64,000 nucleotides of DNA from Alkalibacterium pelagium. GTDB taxonomy: Bacteria; Bacillota; Bacilli; Lactobacillales; Carnobacteriaceae_A. A program made the translations under genes and the position numbers. The notes beneath the pieces are model-generated. The model had not been told where the DNA came from. It did not search any database and worked only from the letters and a program-made list of their open reading frames with translations. Each line of letters opens with the position of its first letter. The first letter of the stretch is position 1. The stretch covers positions 154,979 through 218,978 of the forward strand of contig NZ_FNZU01000004.1 in NCBI RefSeq assembly GCF_900109325.1, given 5' to 3'. This document shows, in pieces, positions 51,695-60,738 of this stretch.

Positions 51695-52714
51695 ATGTTA
51701 ACTATTGCCTACATCGGAAACGGGAAGAGTGCGAACCGCTACCACATCCCTTTTTCAAGTCTGGTCGACACGATTAAGATAAAGAAAATTCTCTCGAAAG
51801 GAGATACCTCTGACTGGGATGCTGTCGAGGGGGTGACGTACGTTAAAGAAAGCGAAGAGATCTGGAATGATCCGGATATCGACCTTGTGGTTCTGTCGAC
51901 CCCGCCGCATACCCATTATCCTCTGGCTAAAGAGGCGCTGGAAAACGGGAAGAACGTACTGGTCGAGAAACCTTTTGCGGAAACATCGGACCAGGCTAAG
52001 GAGCTGTTTGCTCTGGCAGAAAAAAAAGGCTTGTTTATCCAATGCTATCAGAACCGCCGTTTCGACTCGGACTTTCTGACTGTTCAAAAAGTGATTGAAA
52101 GCGGAAAAATTGGAGATGTTCTAGAAGTGGAAATGCATTTCGACTATTTCCGTCCGGAAGTGCCTGAGCAGATTGACCACTTCGATCCCATGGAAAGTTT
52201 CCTGTACACCCATGCCTGCCATACCGTCGATCAGGTTCTGTCTTACTTTGGAAATCCTCAGGATATTCAATATGATGTGCGTCAGCTTCTGGGAGAAGGA
52301 CGAATGAACGACTATTTCGACCTGGACTTATTTTATGACAACAACCTTAAAGTATCCGTCAAGTCGAGCTACTTCCGTCTGAAAGAACGCCCGAGTTTCG
52401 TTGTCTATGGCACAAAAGGCACATTCATCAAGGAATCAAAAGACCGTCAGGAAGAACATCTGAAGCTGTTTTATATGCCGACCAACGAGGACTTTGGCCT
52501 GGATCTGCCGGAACATTACGGCACGCTGTGTTATATGTCTGAAGATGGCCAGTATCACGAGGAAAAAGTCGTCTCGGAAAAAGGGAGCTACAGTTATTTC
52601 TACGAAGCGCTCTACGAGACACTTGTGAATGGAAAAGAGAAGCTGGTTAAGGATCATGAAACCATTCGTCAGATTGAGATTCTAGAAGAAGGCATCAGAC
52701 AGATGAAAATGTAA
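51695..52714 (+). CDS. Gfo/Idh/MocA-family oxidoreductase
   Basis: A 339-residue NAD(P)-dependent sugar or inositol dehydrogenase-like enzyme. The N-terminal cofactor fold begins AYIGNGKSANRYHIPF. VVLSTPPHTHYPLAKEALENGKNVLVEKPFAE (about 67-98) contains the EKP motif whose Lys is catalytic, and HACHTVDQVLSYFG near residue 172 holds the conserved His. The divergent RpiR gene suggests a phosphosugar or amino-sugar substrate. GGAGGAAGC precedes the ATG. Confidence 0.88.
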   Translation: MLTIAYIGNGKSANRYHIPFSSLVDTIKIKKILSKGDTSDWDAVEGVTYVKESEEIWNDPDIDLVVLSTPPHTHYPLAKEALENGKNVLVEKPFAETSDQAKELFALAEKKGLFIQCYQNRRFDSDFLTVQKVIESGKIGDVLEVEMHFDYFRPEVPEQIDHFDPMESFLYTHACHTVDQVLSYFGNPQDIQYDVRQLLGEGRMNDYFDLDLFYDNNLKVSVKSSYFRLKERPSFVVYGTKGTFIKESKDRQEEHLKLFYMPTNEDFGLDLPEHYGTLCYMSEDGQYHEEKVVSEKGSYSYFYEALYETLVNGKEKLVKDHETIRQIEILEEGIRQMKM

Positions 52715-52726
52715 TCTGAAAGGAAG

Positions 52727-52891
52727 TTATTCTCTGTTCTTATGATTCTGATACAGAAAGTACGAACCAGCAAGGATAAAAAATAAGAAATAAAGAGTGG
52801 GCAGTGGAGAAGAAGGCTCGAGAAAATAATTGATACCAAGTCCTATACAAACGAGAAGCAATAAGACAATCAGCTGTTTTTTTGTGTACAA
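52727..52891 (-). CDS. Small membrane protein, TTG start
   Basis: A 54-residue protein not obvious from ATG-only searches. The start is TTG at 52891, seven bases after GGAGG. It has two hydrophobic helices: KKQLIVLLLLVCIGLGINYFL (about 4-24) and PTLYFLFFILAGSYFLY (about 31-47), then a basic end (QNHKNRE). A longer frame at 52740-52937 on the same strand lacks a ribosome binding site, and I regard it as its shadow. Family unknown. It resembles short two-span proteins common in Lactobacillales. Confidence 0.6.
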   Translation of the reverse strand: MYTKKQLIVLLLLVCIGLGINYFLEPSSPLPTLYFLFFILAGSYFLYQNHKNRE

Positions 52892-52981
52892 GATAAATCC
52901 TCCAATTCTTAATTATTGATGTGATTAAGCATAACAAAAAGGTACAATAAAAGCATCATATGTCAGGATAAGGAGACTAGC

Positions 52982-53266
52982 ATGCAAATTATTGTAACCA
53001 GTAATACTCAAGAAGATAGCTTAACACCTAAGGAAAAGCAGATTACCAGTGTTGCTCTGCTCAATATTGTCAGCCTGGTCAATGGCTTGACTACCGGAAA
53101 AGAAATGGTCATGAACCCTTTACCGGATGATGCACTTGGTTTTGACATCCACTTTTCTCATGAGGCTTCAGAAGAAGAGAAACAGAACTTCTCCGGTCGG
53201 GTAGTCAGACAACTAGATACTTTTTTCATGATGGCTGAGTTGGATTATTCAACTAAAATTGACTGA
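52982..53266 (+). CDS. Hypothetical protein
   Basis: A 94-residue soluble protein without signal peptide. It has a short beta start (MQIIVTSNTQ), a helix KEKQITSVALLNIVSLVNGLT, then GFDIHFSHEASEEEKQNFSGRVVRQLDTFFMMAELDY. I recognise no family. ATAAGGAGACTAGC precedes the ATG, and a good terminator follows, so it is likely a real monocistronic gene. Confidence 0.6.
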   Translation: MQIIVTSNTQEDSLTPKEKQITSVALLNIVSLVNGLTTGKEMVMNPLPDDALGFDIHFSHEASEEEKQNFSGRVVRQLDTFFMMAELDYSTKID

Positions 53267-53275
53267 AAATACAAA

Positions 53276-53319
53276 CAAGCACATAGACAAGGTAAATGAA
53301 CCTGTCATGTGCTTGATTT
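53276..53319. terminator. Bidirectional terminator
   Basis: CAAGCACAT pairs with ATGTGCTTG; ATTTGTCTTTG follows. It lies between convergent small genes. Confidence 0.65.
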
Positions 53320-53333
53320 GTCTTTGTGGACAT

Positions 53334-53525
53334 TTATTTTCTTGATTCGGTAATCAGGGGCACAAGAAGAAGACCGGAAATCAATACAAACGACAATCCC
53401 GCAAGACCCAATGCAATGTTTGATTTTGTCGTTGCCATCACGTAAATATTGACGAGAAGAAACCCGAAAAGAATCAACCGCAAAAGAGTGGAACTGACTT
53501 TATTATTAGAGTGTTCAGGCTGCAA
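53334..53525 (-). CDS. Small two-span membrane protein, TTG start
   Basis: A 63-residue protein with two hydrophobic helices: LLRLILFGFLLVNIYVMAT (about 14-32) and IALGLAGLSFVLISGLLLVPLI (about 37-58). It starts at TTG 53525, which is placed well after GAGGAGGACC. No family is recognised. It lies 43 bp downstream of the HIT gene in the same direction and may share its transcript. Confidence 0.6.
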   Translation of the reverse strand: MQPEHSNNKVSSTLLRLILFGFLLVNIYVMATTKSNIALGLAGLSFVLISGLLLVPLITESRK

Positions 53526-53568
53526 TCAAAGGTCCTCCTCAAAGATATATAGTAGTAATACACTAGCC

Positions 53569-53925
53569 TCACTTCATGATATTTCTGACCCCGCCTCTAG
53601 GATTCTCAACATCACCTTTATAGCGGGGAATCAGGTGAAAATGAGCATGCCGCACGGACTGTCCGGCAGCTGGGCCACAATTCGCTCCGATATTGTAAGC
53701 GTCAGGTCCATGTTCCTTGTCGACGAGTGCCTTGGCCTGCATGAGCAAGTCATTGACTCCCTGCTGCTCTTCTGGAGTCATGCCAAAAAAGTCTGGCGTG
53801 TGGCGTTTAGTAATAATTAGAAAATGTCCTGGTGAAGAGGGAGACTCGTCATAATACCCCGCCGCCACATCATTTTCAATGAGAAAGGCTTCTTTTTCTT
53901 TATTGCAGTAGTAACAATCAGTCAT
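53569..53925 (-). CDS. HIT-family nucleotide hydrolase/transferase
   Basis: A 118-residue histidine-triad protein. The active-site HxHxH is in SVRHAHFHLIPRYKG near residue 91. CYYCNKEKE at the start gives a CxxC of the type seen in zinc-binding HIT proteins, though the matching downstream ligands are not complete. It likely hydrolyses adenosine or dinucleotide phosphoramidates. Its ATG directly abuts the stop codon of the SOUL gene, so translation is coupled. Confidence 0.9.
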   Translation of the reverse strand: MTDCYYCNKEKEAFLIENDVAAGYYDESPSSPGHFLIITKRHTPDFFGMTPEEQQGVNDLLMQAKALVDKEHGPDAYNIGANCGPAAGQSVRHAHFHLIPRYKGDVENPRGGVRNIMK

Positions 53926-54474
53926 TTAGCTATCTCCTTCATCATTTTTGTTATCTTCAATTGAATCTTTCTCGGTCACTCTTACCCAGACTTCGTTACG
54001 CCGGGCTGTTGGAAGAGTGAACGGGCCATTATACACTGCGACCATGAAGTCGGAATCTGTCTGATAGCCTTTACCTTCCAGCCACTGTGTCAGCTTATTC
54101 ATCATTCGAAGCTCTTTGCCTTCTCTGGTCCGTCCAGAATAGCAAACAGCCGCAAAGAGACCTTCTTCAAATTTACGGACCGTCAAATTGGGATTGTTGG
54201 GATTAGGGATATGATCACGATATTTTTCAGGGACAACAAAAGCCATTTTCTTTGTTTCTTTCGATTTGTTCTGAATAACTGGGACAGTCATGGGAATCTT
54301 CTCGTCCATCTTGTTATCACTGGAGATATACTTAAACAGTGTACCGAATCCTTTATTAAGTTCGGGATCCTTAGAGTTCTCATATTCAACAACGTAAAAA
54401 TCGGTATACCTTCTTAGCTCACACTCGTCTTCTTTCGTCAGCACATGATACTCGGGCGATTCATATTTGCTCAT
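53926..54474 (-). CDS. SOUL-family heme-binding-like protein
   Basis: A 182-residue cytosolic protein of the SOUL/HEBP fold (related to the GyrI-like domain). YHVLTKEDECELRRYTDFYVVEYE at the start, FKYISSDNKMDEKIPMTVPVI at about 48-68, VPEKYRDHIPNPNNPNLTVRKF, and WLEGKGYQTDSDFMVAVYNGPFTLPTARRNEVWV are the family blocks. Heme binding is known for some eukaryotic members; the role in bacteria is open. It is upstream of, and directly abuts, the HIT gene. Confidence 0.82.
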   Translation of the reverse strand: MSKYESPEYHVLTKEDECELRRYTDFYVVEYENSKDPELNKGFGTLFKYISSDNKMDEKIPMTVPVIQNKSKETKKMAFVVPEKYRDHIPNPNNPNLTVRKFEEGLFAAVCYSGRTREGKELRMMNKLTQWLEGKGYQTDSDFMVAVYNGPFTLPTARRNEVWVRVTEKDSIEDNKNDEGDS

Positions 54475-54618
54475 AAGATCACTCCATTCACTATCCAGTC
54501 GAGCTTCGTATATATTATACCATCACCGTAGGACTTTCTTCACGAATCAGCTCTTGCAGACGCTCGTCTTGAGAGGGGTCAGCTTGTATAAAAGTTTACT
54601 CCCGGTATGAAAAAAGTA

Positions 54619-54647
54619 TTAACAGATTCTGGGGGATGTGCTATACT
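54619..54647 (+). promoter_or_regulatory. Promoter of tRNA-Leu
   Basis: TTAACA at 54619-54624 and TATACT at 54642-54647 with a 17-bp spacer lie 12 bp before the mature tRNA end. Confidence 0.7.
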
Positions 54648-54659
54648 AGTGAATGTTCC

Positions 54660-54743
54660 GGCTAGGTGGTGGAATGGTAGACACGCCAGACTCAGAATCT
54701 GGTGAGCGTAACGCTCGTGAGGGTTCAACTCCCTTCCTGGCCA
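54660..54743 (+). tRNA. tRNA-Leu (anticodon CAG)
   Basis: An 84-nt class II tRNA. The acceptor GGCTAGG pairs with CCTGGCC (one G-U), and the D-arm region is TGGTGGAATGGTAGACAC. The anticodon stem CCAGA/TCTGG has loop CTCAGAA with anticodon CAG. The long variable arm is GAGCGTAACGCTC, and the T-arm is GAGGG-TTCAACT-CCCTT. The discriminator is A. The 3' CCA is not encoded. It is a single tRNA gene with its own promoter. Confidence 0.93.
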
Positions 54744-54961
54744 TAATTTAATACAAATGAATTTTCAGAAAGACTGACGTGTACCCTCAAATATAGAAGG
54801 TGCGCGCTTTTTTTATGTTTCGATTTTTATTTAAAAGCCGTTACCAGCATACACATTTAGAACGGAATGCCCGACTGTCCTATTTAGTCTGTGCCAGTTT
54901 TCTGATAAAATACAAGTCAAAGATAAGACGTGAAACGTACGGAAAGAAGGAGAGGTAAGGC

Positions 54962-56095
54962 ATGAGAATTTTACATACTGCGGACTGGCACATTGGAAAA
55001 ATCGTCAATGAGTTTTCGATGCTTGAAGATCAGGCAGAGGTTCTGCACCGACTGGTCGATGAGGTCAAGAAATTAGATGTCGATGTCCTGATCATGGCAG
55101 GCGACTTGTATGACCGGGCGATTCCTCCTAAAGAGGCGGTCATTCTGGCTACGGAGATTTTCACTCGTCTGATTCGCGAAGCGGGGATACCGGTCCTGGC
55201 TATCGCAGGAAATCATGACAGCAATGAACGGCTGGAATACGGTGCGGATTTGCTTTCGACCAGCCAGCTGTACATTGAAGGCACACTCAAAAAAGATATC
55301 CGGAAAGTAACGCTCAAAGGCGCTAATTTTTATCTCCTGCCGTTTGCGGATCATGTCGCTATTCGAAAACTGCTGGGTAATGATGAAATCAAGGATCTGC
55401 AGGATGCGACACGCGTCCAGATCGAGTCGATTAAAGAAAAAATGAACCCGGATGAGTTGAATATATTGATTGCCCATGGGTATGTAGTGAACGGTGGAAA
55501 AGAGTCGGTGGAAGATTCCGATTCAGAACGCCCGTTAAGCATCGGGACGGCAGAATACGTTGATGTCAATTTGTTTGATGCCTTCGACTACGTTGCCCTC
55601 GGCCATCTGCACAAAGCTCAGAAGGTCAAATCAGACCGGGTCCGTTACAGTGGATCACCTGTGAAGTATTCAAAATCAGAAGCCGGACATAAGAAGCAGC
55701 ATCTGCTGGTCGATCTGAAAAAAGACATGATCGATGTGCAGACGATTCCGACCAATCCTAAACGGGACCTGCGGGTGGTAAGAGGGTTCTTTGATGAACT
55801 GATGCAGGATGAATCAGAAGATTATGTTTTCTTCGAGCTGGAGGATAAAGGGTACGTCATGGACGCGATGCATCAGCTGAGACGGCGCTACCCTTACGCT
55901 ATGGGACTTGAATATTTATCCAAAAAAGACAGGCAGCCTAAAGAAACGACACGTACCCATCAGCTGGCCGACAAGAAGGATGTCCTGGAACTCTTCAATG
56001 ATTTTTACGAGAATTTCAAGGACGAGCCGCTGGATGATGAGCGAAAACAGGTGGTTAACGGCGTCTGGGAAGATGTTCAGAAAGGAGGAGAGTAG
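54962..56095 (+). CDS. sbcD: Exonuclease SbcCD, nuclease subunit SbcD
   Basis: A 377-residue Mre11-type phosphoesterase that, with SbcC, cuts hairpins and DNA ends, including protein-blocked ones. Metal-binding motifs are in order: HTADWHIGK (DxH, residues 5-13), MAGDLYDRA (GD), AGNHDS (GNHD, about 83), and ALGHLHKAQ (GHxH). AAGGAGAGG precedes the ATG. The stop codon directly abuts the sbcC start. Confidence 0.95.
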   Translation: MRILHTADWHIGKIVNEFSMLEDQAEVLHRLVDEVKKLDVDVLIMAGDLYDRAIPPKEAVILATEIFTRLIREAGIPVLAIAGNHDSNERLEYGADLLSTSQLYIEGTLKKDIRKVTLKGANFYLLPFADHVAIRKLLGNDEIKDLQDATRVQIESIKEKMNPDELNILIAHGYVVNGGKESVEDSDSERPLSIGTAEYVDVNLFDAFDYVALGHLHKAQKVKSDRVRYSGSPVKYSKSEAGHKKQHLLVDLKKDMIDVQTIPTNPKRDLRVVRGFFDELMQDESEDYVFFELEDKGYVMDAMHQLRRRYPYAMGLEYLSKKDRQPKETTRTHQLADKKDVLELFNDFYENFKDEPLDDERKQVVNGVWEDVQKGGE

Positions 56096-59000
56096 ATGCG
56101 TCCATTAAAACTCAAAATGAGCGCCTTTGGACCCTATAAAGGAGAAGTCGAAATCGATTTTACAGCGTTCAATCAATCTGCCCTCTTTCTGGTCAGTGGA
56201 CCGACGGGGGCAGGGAAAACGACGATTTTCGATGCGATTGCCTATGCCCTATTTGACAAACCATCAAAGGATGGTCGTGAAAAAGATACATATAAATCCG
56301 ATCATGCGAAAGATACGGATCTCTGTTACGTAGAGCTGGAGTTTGAACTGGGACAGAAACGGTATTCCGTCAGACGGGAACCGAATCAGACCGGTCCGGG
56401 AACGCGGACAAAAACCAAGCAGGTCGCAGCCAGTGTTGCATTTCATAATGGGGATCAGGTCACCACTAAAATCAATGAAGCCAATAAAGAAATCGAAGCA
56501 CTTCTGGGACTGACTCATGACCAGTTCAGGCAGATCGTCATGCTGCCTCAGGGGGACTTTCGGCGCATGCTTGATTCGAACAGTGCGGACAAGGAAAAGA
56601 TTTTCCGGAATATTTTCCAGACAGACCAGTTTGAAGCCTTTCAGGAGAAACTTAAAGAACAGGCCAAAGTGCTTAAACAAGAAAGAGACAGTTATGCTCA
56701 GGCAGTCAGTCTGGCTTTTCAGTCGATCGAGATCAAAGACAATCAGACGCTGGAAAAAGCCATCGACCAGTTCGACATTCCAACAGTACTGGAAGAGACG
56801 ACCAGACTCATCGAAACAGATGCTAAGCACCTCACTGAACTCAAGCAGAAAATCGGAAATCTTCAGGAAGAAAGAACAGCTACTGAGCGACTGATCGAAT
56901 ACCTTGAGAAGAAGGCAGCTCTCGATAAAGAAAAAATCGAGCTGGATGCGACTGAAAAAGTAGTGGCGGATTACAAGGAACAGCTGGCTAAAAACGATGA
57001 AGCACAAAAACTTGTAGAGGCAAAAAAGAGAGAACATGATCTGGCCCAGGAGTTAAAAGACGAACAGATAAAACGGAACGACTTGTCTGACAAGCAGAAG
57101 AGTTTGACTGATTCTCTTGCTGAAGCGGAAAAACAGAAGGCCCTGGTTCAGGACGAACTGAGTAAGCTGGATCGTGTCAGAGAAGCGATTCAGACACTGA
57201 AAAAAGAGCTGGAACGCATGAGCGAAGTGGAGAAGACAGAAGAAGCAATCAGTCAGGCAGAAAAACAGCTGAAGGAAAACCGCTTAAGACAGGCTTCGAT
57301 TAAAGAAAAAATGGAAGCAGTCAAGCAGGCCGTCCAGTCTCAGCAGGATGAGCTGAAGGAACTTCAACACATCAAAAGCAGTTTTCCAGATAGCTATGAT
57401 CGAATCGGCAAGCTGAAAGATAAAAAATCAGAAGCCATGCAGAGACTCGAAAAACTGAAGGAACTGTGCGATTTGAGAAAAGAAGGTGCTGAAGTTAAGC
57501 AGGTCTTTTCAAAAGCCAACAAGGACCTCAAGCAGGCGACAGAAAGACTGGATGAAGCCAAGTCAGCGTATTACAGCAATATCGCCGTGGTTCTGGCAGG
57601 AGATCTTGAACAGAACGAACCTTGTCCGGTCTGCGGTGGAACGGATCACCCTAAAAAAGCTCACGCAGCAGCTGATTCAGTATCTAAAGAAGACGTCGAT
57701 CGTCTGGAGAAATTAAAAGCAGATACTGAAGCCCGCTATAATCGGATCGGTGTTCATCTGCAGCAGCTTTCGGAAGCAGTCGGTAAGCGGTGCAAGGAAC
57801 TTGGCATTGAGCATACGGACGCGGATGAAGCGTTTGAACAGACGAAGAAAAGCTGTCGTGAATTGACAGACGAACTGAATAAGCTGGAAGAAGATCTGAA
57901 GCAGAAACAGAAGCGGGTGGAAACTGAAGGCAAGCTGACAGAAAAACTGGAGGCTCTTCAAAAAGAGGAACGAGAGTTGTCCGAAGCACGCGTTCAGCTG
58001 GCATCAGACGAGCAGCATATGACTAGGCGGATTGGTGAGCTGAGTGAATTATGCAGTGAACTGAAAGCAGCTGTATCCTATGACTCTGAGAAGCAGGTCA
58101 AAGAATCCATCGCAGAAAAAGAAGCACTGATCAGAAAAACTGAGCAGGCAGCTTCAGATAATCAGTCACTTGTCCAGGATCTAAGCAGCAGGCAGTCTGC
58201 TAATAAGCAGGCGATCAAACTGACGGAGGAAAGCATCAATAAGCTGACTGACAAACATTCAGAGGCGCGAATTCACTTTGAACATAGACTTCAAGAAAGT
58301 AAGCTGGACGATAGCTTCGAGTCCCTCGTTCTAGAACACGAGACAGCTGACAAGATGCAGCGAGCGATCAATGATTATGAGAAAGCTAGACACAGCCTTA
58401 CTGTTCAAATGAAAGAAGTCCAGGCGCATCTGGATAAGGAAGACAAGCTCCTGCCGGTTGATGATTACCGTGATCAGTGCGAGTCGATTATTGAAAGGTT
58501 GCCGGACCTGGAAGAAAATCGGGATGACCTGGTCAAAACAGTAAATCAGAATCAGCGTGCAGTCGAAACGATTACCATTCATCAGGGCAAGAGCGATGAA
58601 CTGGAAAAAGACTACCGGATATATACTGAACTGGCCATGATGGCAGGTGGTACAAGTAATGAAACGGACCGGATCTCATTCGAACGGTATGTCCTCGGGA
58701 TTTACTTCGATGAAATTCTGATCGCTGCCAACGAACGCTTTGGAGAAATGACCAATAACCGCTATGAGCTGCAGAGGAAGATGGATGCGGCCAAAGGGAA
58801 TAAACCCAAAGGGCTGGATATGGACGTGTTCGACTACGAAACAGGCAAAGTGAGAGGGGTCAACACGCTATCCGGTGGGGAATCGTTTAAAGCCTCCCTT
58901 GCACTGGCTCTGGGACTCAGCGATGTGATCCAAAGTCAGAGCGGCGGGGTCAGTGTCGACACCCTCTTTATTGATGAAGGATTCGGGACGCTGGATTCCG

Positions 59001-59161
59001 ATTCTCTGGACAAAGCCATCGAAACATTACTCGATTTACAGGAACGCGGCAGACTAGTGGGAATCATTTCTCACGTGGATGAACTGAAGACCCGCATCCC
59101 TTCTCATATTATTGTCGAACGGACGACTGCCGGAAGCCAAGTCAGTGTCCAGACAGTATAG
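56096..59161 (+). CDS. sbcC: Exonuclease SbcCD, ATPase subunit SbcC
   Basis: A 1021-residue Rad50-like SMC-type ATPase. Walker A is SGPTGAGKTTIFDAI near residue 35, and the Q-loop is VMLPQGDFRRML near residue 147. Two long coiled-coil arms run at about 180-500 and 530-830, with a zinc hook CPVCGGTDHP at about 511-520 between them. The signature is NTLSGGESFKASLALALGLSD near residue 920, and Walker B is DTLFIDEGFGTLD. All parts are intact. It works with SbcD at stalled forks and palindromes. Confidence 0.95.
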   Translation: MRPLKLKMSAFGPYKGEVEIDFTAFNQSALFLVSGPTGAGKTTIFDAIAYALFDKPSKDGREKDTYKSDHAKDTDLCYVELEFELGQKRYSVRREPNQTGPGTRTKTKQVAASVAFHNGDQVTTKINEANKEIEALLGLTHDQFRQIVMLPQGDFRRMLDSNSADKEKIFRNIFQTDQFEAFQEKLKEQAKVLKQERDSYAQAVSLAFQSIEIKDNQTLEKAIDQFDIPTVLEETTRLIETDAKHLTELKQKIGNLQEERTATERLIEYLEKKAALDKEKIELDATEKVVADYKEQLAKNDEAQKLVEAKKREHDLAQELKDEQIKRNDLSDKQKSLTDSLAEAEKQKALVQDELSKLDRVREAIQTLKKELERMSEVEKTEEAISQAEKQLKENRLRQASIKEKMEAVKQAVQSQQDELKELQHIKSSFPDSYDRIGKLKDKKSEAMQRLEKLKELCDLRKEGAEVKQVFSKANKDLKQATERLDEAKSAYYSNIAVVLAGDLEQNEPCPVCGGTDHPKKAHAAADSVSKEDVDRLEKLKADTEARYNRIGVHLQQLSEAVGKRCKELGIEHTDADEAFEQTKKSCRELTDELNKLEEDLKQKQKRVETEGKLTEKLEALQKEERELSEARVQLASDEQHMTRRIGELSELCSELKAAVSYDSEKQVKESIAEKEALIRKTEQAASDNQSLVQDLSSRQSANKQAIKLTEESINKLTDKHSEARIHFEHRLQESKLDDSFESLVLEHETADKMQRAINDYEKARHSLTVQMKEVQAHLDKEDKLLPVDDYRDQCESIIERLPDLEENRDDLVKTVNQNQRAVETITIHQGKSDELEKDYRIYTELAMMAGGTSNETDRISFERYVLGIYFDEILIAANERFGEMTNNRYELQRKMDAAKGNKPKGLDMDVFDYETGKVRGVNTLSGGESFKASLALALGLSDVIQSQSGGVSVDTLFIDEGFGTLDSDSLDKAIETLLDLQERGRLVGIISHVDELKTRIPSHIIVERTTAGSQVSVQTV

Positions 59162-59209
59162 TAAAAGTTTAGATCTATCATATTAAACCAATTAAAAGGA
59201 GACTTACTC

Positions 59210-59605
59210 ATGACAACATCAGACAAGCGCATTTTAAATTCTATACAGGCACCAGCAGCAATCGGACCTTACTCACAGGCGGTCATATTCGGAAATACCG
59301 TTTACGTTTCGGGTCAGCTGCCGATCGATGCGGAAGCAGGAAAAATCACAGCTGAAACAGCCAAGGAACAGACAAGACAATCATTGAAAAACATTGAGTA
59401 TATCCTGGCAGAAGAAAACCTGACGCTTTCTGATGTCCTAAAAGTCACTGTACTTCTAAGCGACATTTCCAACTTCCAGGACATGAACGAGGTATACTCA
59501 GAATTTTTCAAAGAGCCTTTCCCGGCACGCGTTGCTTATGAAGTAGCCGCACTTCCAGCTGGCGCATTAGTTGAAATCGACGTTATTGCAGGAAAGGCTG
59601 ACTAA
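59210..59605 (+). CDS. ridA: RidA-family enamine/imine deaminase
   Basis: A 131-residue trimeric protein that hydrolyses reactive enamines/imines such as 2-aminoacrylate released by PLP enzymes. The family blocks APAAIGPYSQAV, VYVSGQLPID, and FPARVAYEVAALPAGALVEIDVIA are present. The last contains the catalytic Arg (ARVAYE) and the Glu near the C-terminus. AAAAGGAGAC precedes the ATG. It is monocistronic with a strong terminator. Confidence 0.93.
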   Translation: MTTSDKRILNSIQAPAAIGPYSQAVIFGNTVYVSGQLPIDAEAGKITAETAKEQTRQSLKNIEYILAEENLTLSDVLKVTVLLSDISNFQDMNEVYSEFFKEPFPARVAYEVAALPAGALVEIDVIAGKAD

Positions 59606-59632
59606 GTAGTCGGACACCTTAATAAACACAGA

Positions 59633-59677
59633 AAAGACCCTTTCCAGCAGCTATAGTTGCTTTGGAAAGGGTCTTTA
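59633..59677. terminator. Bidirectional terminator
   Basis: AAAGACCCTTTCCA pairs perfectly with TGGAAAGGGTCTTT. It lies between the convergent ridA and CPBP genes. Confidence 0.88.
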
Positions 59678-59697
59678 CATGTTATTCAAGTAACCAG

Positions 59698-60567
59698 TTA
59701 TGTCCGGTCGGAATAGAGACCAGTATTGAAAGTGAGAGGAGTCATCTCATCGTTTAGATTTCTACTGTACTTATATAGAGTAAATAGAAAAATGGGCAAA
59801 CTTATTATGAATACCAGACTGCTTATATTTAAAGCTGTAGTAAGTTCATCGATCAACTGTTCAGTTACAATAGCCGTTTCTGGTACTTCATCGACAGGTA
59901 TAAGTAATAGTGAAAAAAGAAGTAAGTTATGTAGTACATGCATGAAAATTGGATAGATGAGTTTCTTAGTTTTTAAATAGACTAGACCATAAATCAACCC
60001 TCCAATGAGTTGAGGCACAATTAATGAATCGAAGTGTATGAGTCCAAACACTAGCGAACTCAGCACAAGGGCACGGATATTGCTGCTTCTCTCAGCCCAC
60101 TTATTCAAGATGATTCCTCTAAAAATAATTTCTTCTATAACTGGAGCAAAGAGGACGGCACCGATCATGGATCTGGGGCTTAATTTAGGTGAACTTGATG
60201 TATCATTCATAAGCGCTTCTACTTGGGCTAGAAACGTAGGCTGGAGCAAAGTGAGGCGTAGAATCAGCCCGGCGAATGAAAAATAAATAAGCAGTCTACC
60301 TGCAGATAGGGCAGCTGAAAAGACAGTCAGTTTTCTTTTCATGGATAAATCTCCAATAATCGAATGGAGAGAGACATCTGCTTTTTTCAGTTCTCTAATT
60401 ACAAAGAGAGATATCGATAAAGTAATACCGAATTCCAGAACTAAGCTCAATACTCCTTGAGGGATAGAGTGAGAAAACAGATAGATAGCTACGCCACTAA
60501 TTACGATCAGAAATCCAAAAAATATAGCTAGCTTTACTAATGAGAACCTATGTAGAGACTGGGTCAA
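59698..60567 (-). CDS. CPBP-family intramembrane protease
   Basis: A 289-residue membrane protein with about eight spans of the CPBP (Rce1/Abi-like) family. Motif 1 EEIIFRGIIL holds the paired Glu and the Arg (about residue 146), motif 2 LVFGLIHFDSL holds His near 180, and motif 3 is HVLHNLLLF near 213. Bacterial members are linked to bacteriocin self-immunity or signal peptide processing; no bacteriocin gene is adjacent. The start is TTG at 60567, eight bases after AAAGGAG. Confidence 0.87.
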   Translation of the reverse strand: MTQSLHRFSLVKLAIFFGFLIVISGVAIYLFSHSIPQGVLSLVLEFGITLSISLFVIRELKKADVSLHSIIGDLSMKRKLTVFSAALSAGRLLIYFSFAGLILRLTLLQPTFLAQVEALMNDTSSSPKLSPRSMIGAVLFAPVIEEIIFRGIILNKWAERSSNIRALVLSSLVFGLIHFDSLIVPQLIGGLIYGLVYLKTKKLIYPIFMHVLHNLLLFSLLLIPVDEVPETAIVTEQLIDELTTALNISSLVFIISLPIFLFTLYKYSRNLNDEMTPLTFNTGLYSDRT

Positions 60568-60738
60568 ATGGATCGCTCCTTTAGATTAGTGTGGTTATGT
60601 AATATATAATTTTTTATTAGGTGTATTATACCGAAAAGAAGGGTTAGTAACAATGACATAACACAAAAACCGATTTGTATTTACCGGACATTTATATTAT
60701 ATTAGTCTGAAAAAGACGAACAGTAGAGGATGAAACGG

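Noticed and set aside
52740..52937. 65-residue minus-strand reading frame
   Set aside because: It has no ribosome binding site and Cys/Trp-rich composition. The overlapping frame with a TTG start at 52891 has GGAGG and two clean membrane helices.
54520..54600. Short coding-like stretch on the minus strand (ADPSQDERLQELIREES)
   Set aside because: Only about 26 codons lie between two stops, with no start or ribosome binding site. It could be a gene remnant, but chance is as likely.
59698..60567. Bacteriocin immunity cluster around the CPBP protease
   Set aside because: No bacteriocin precursor, processing transporter or regulator is nearby, so the family alone does not support it.
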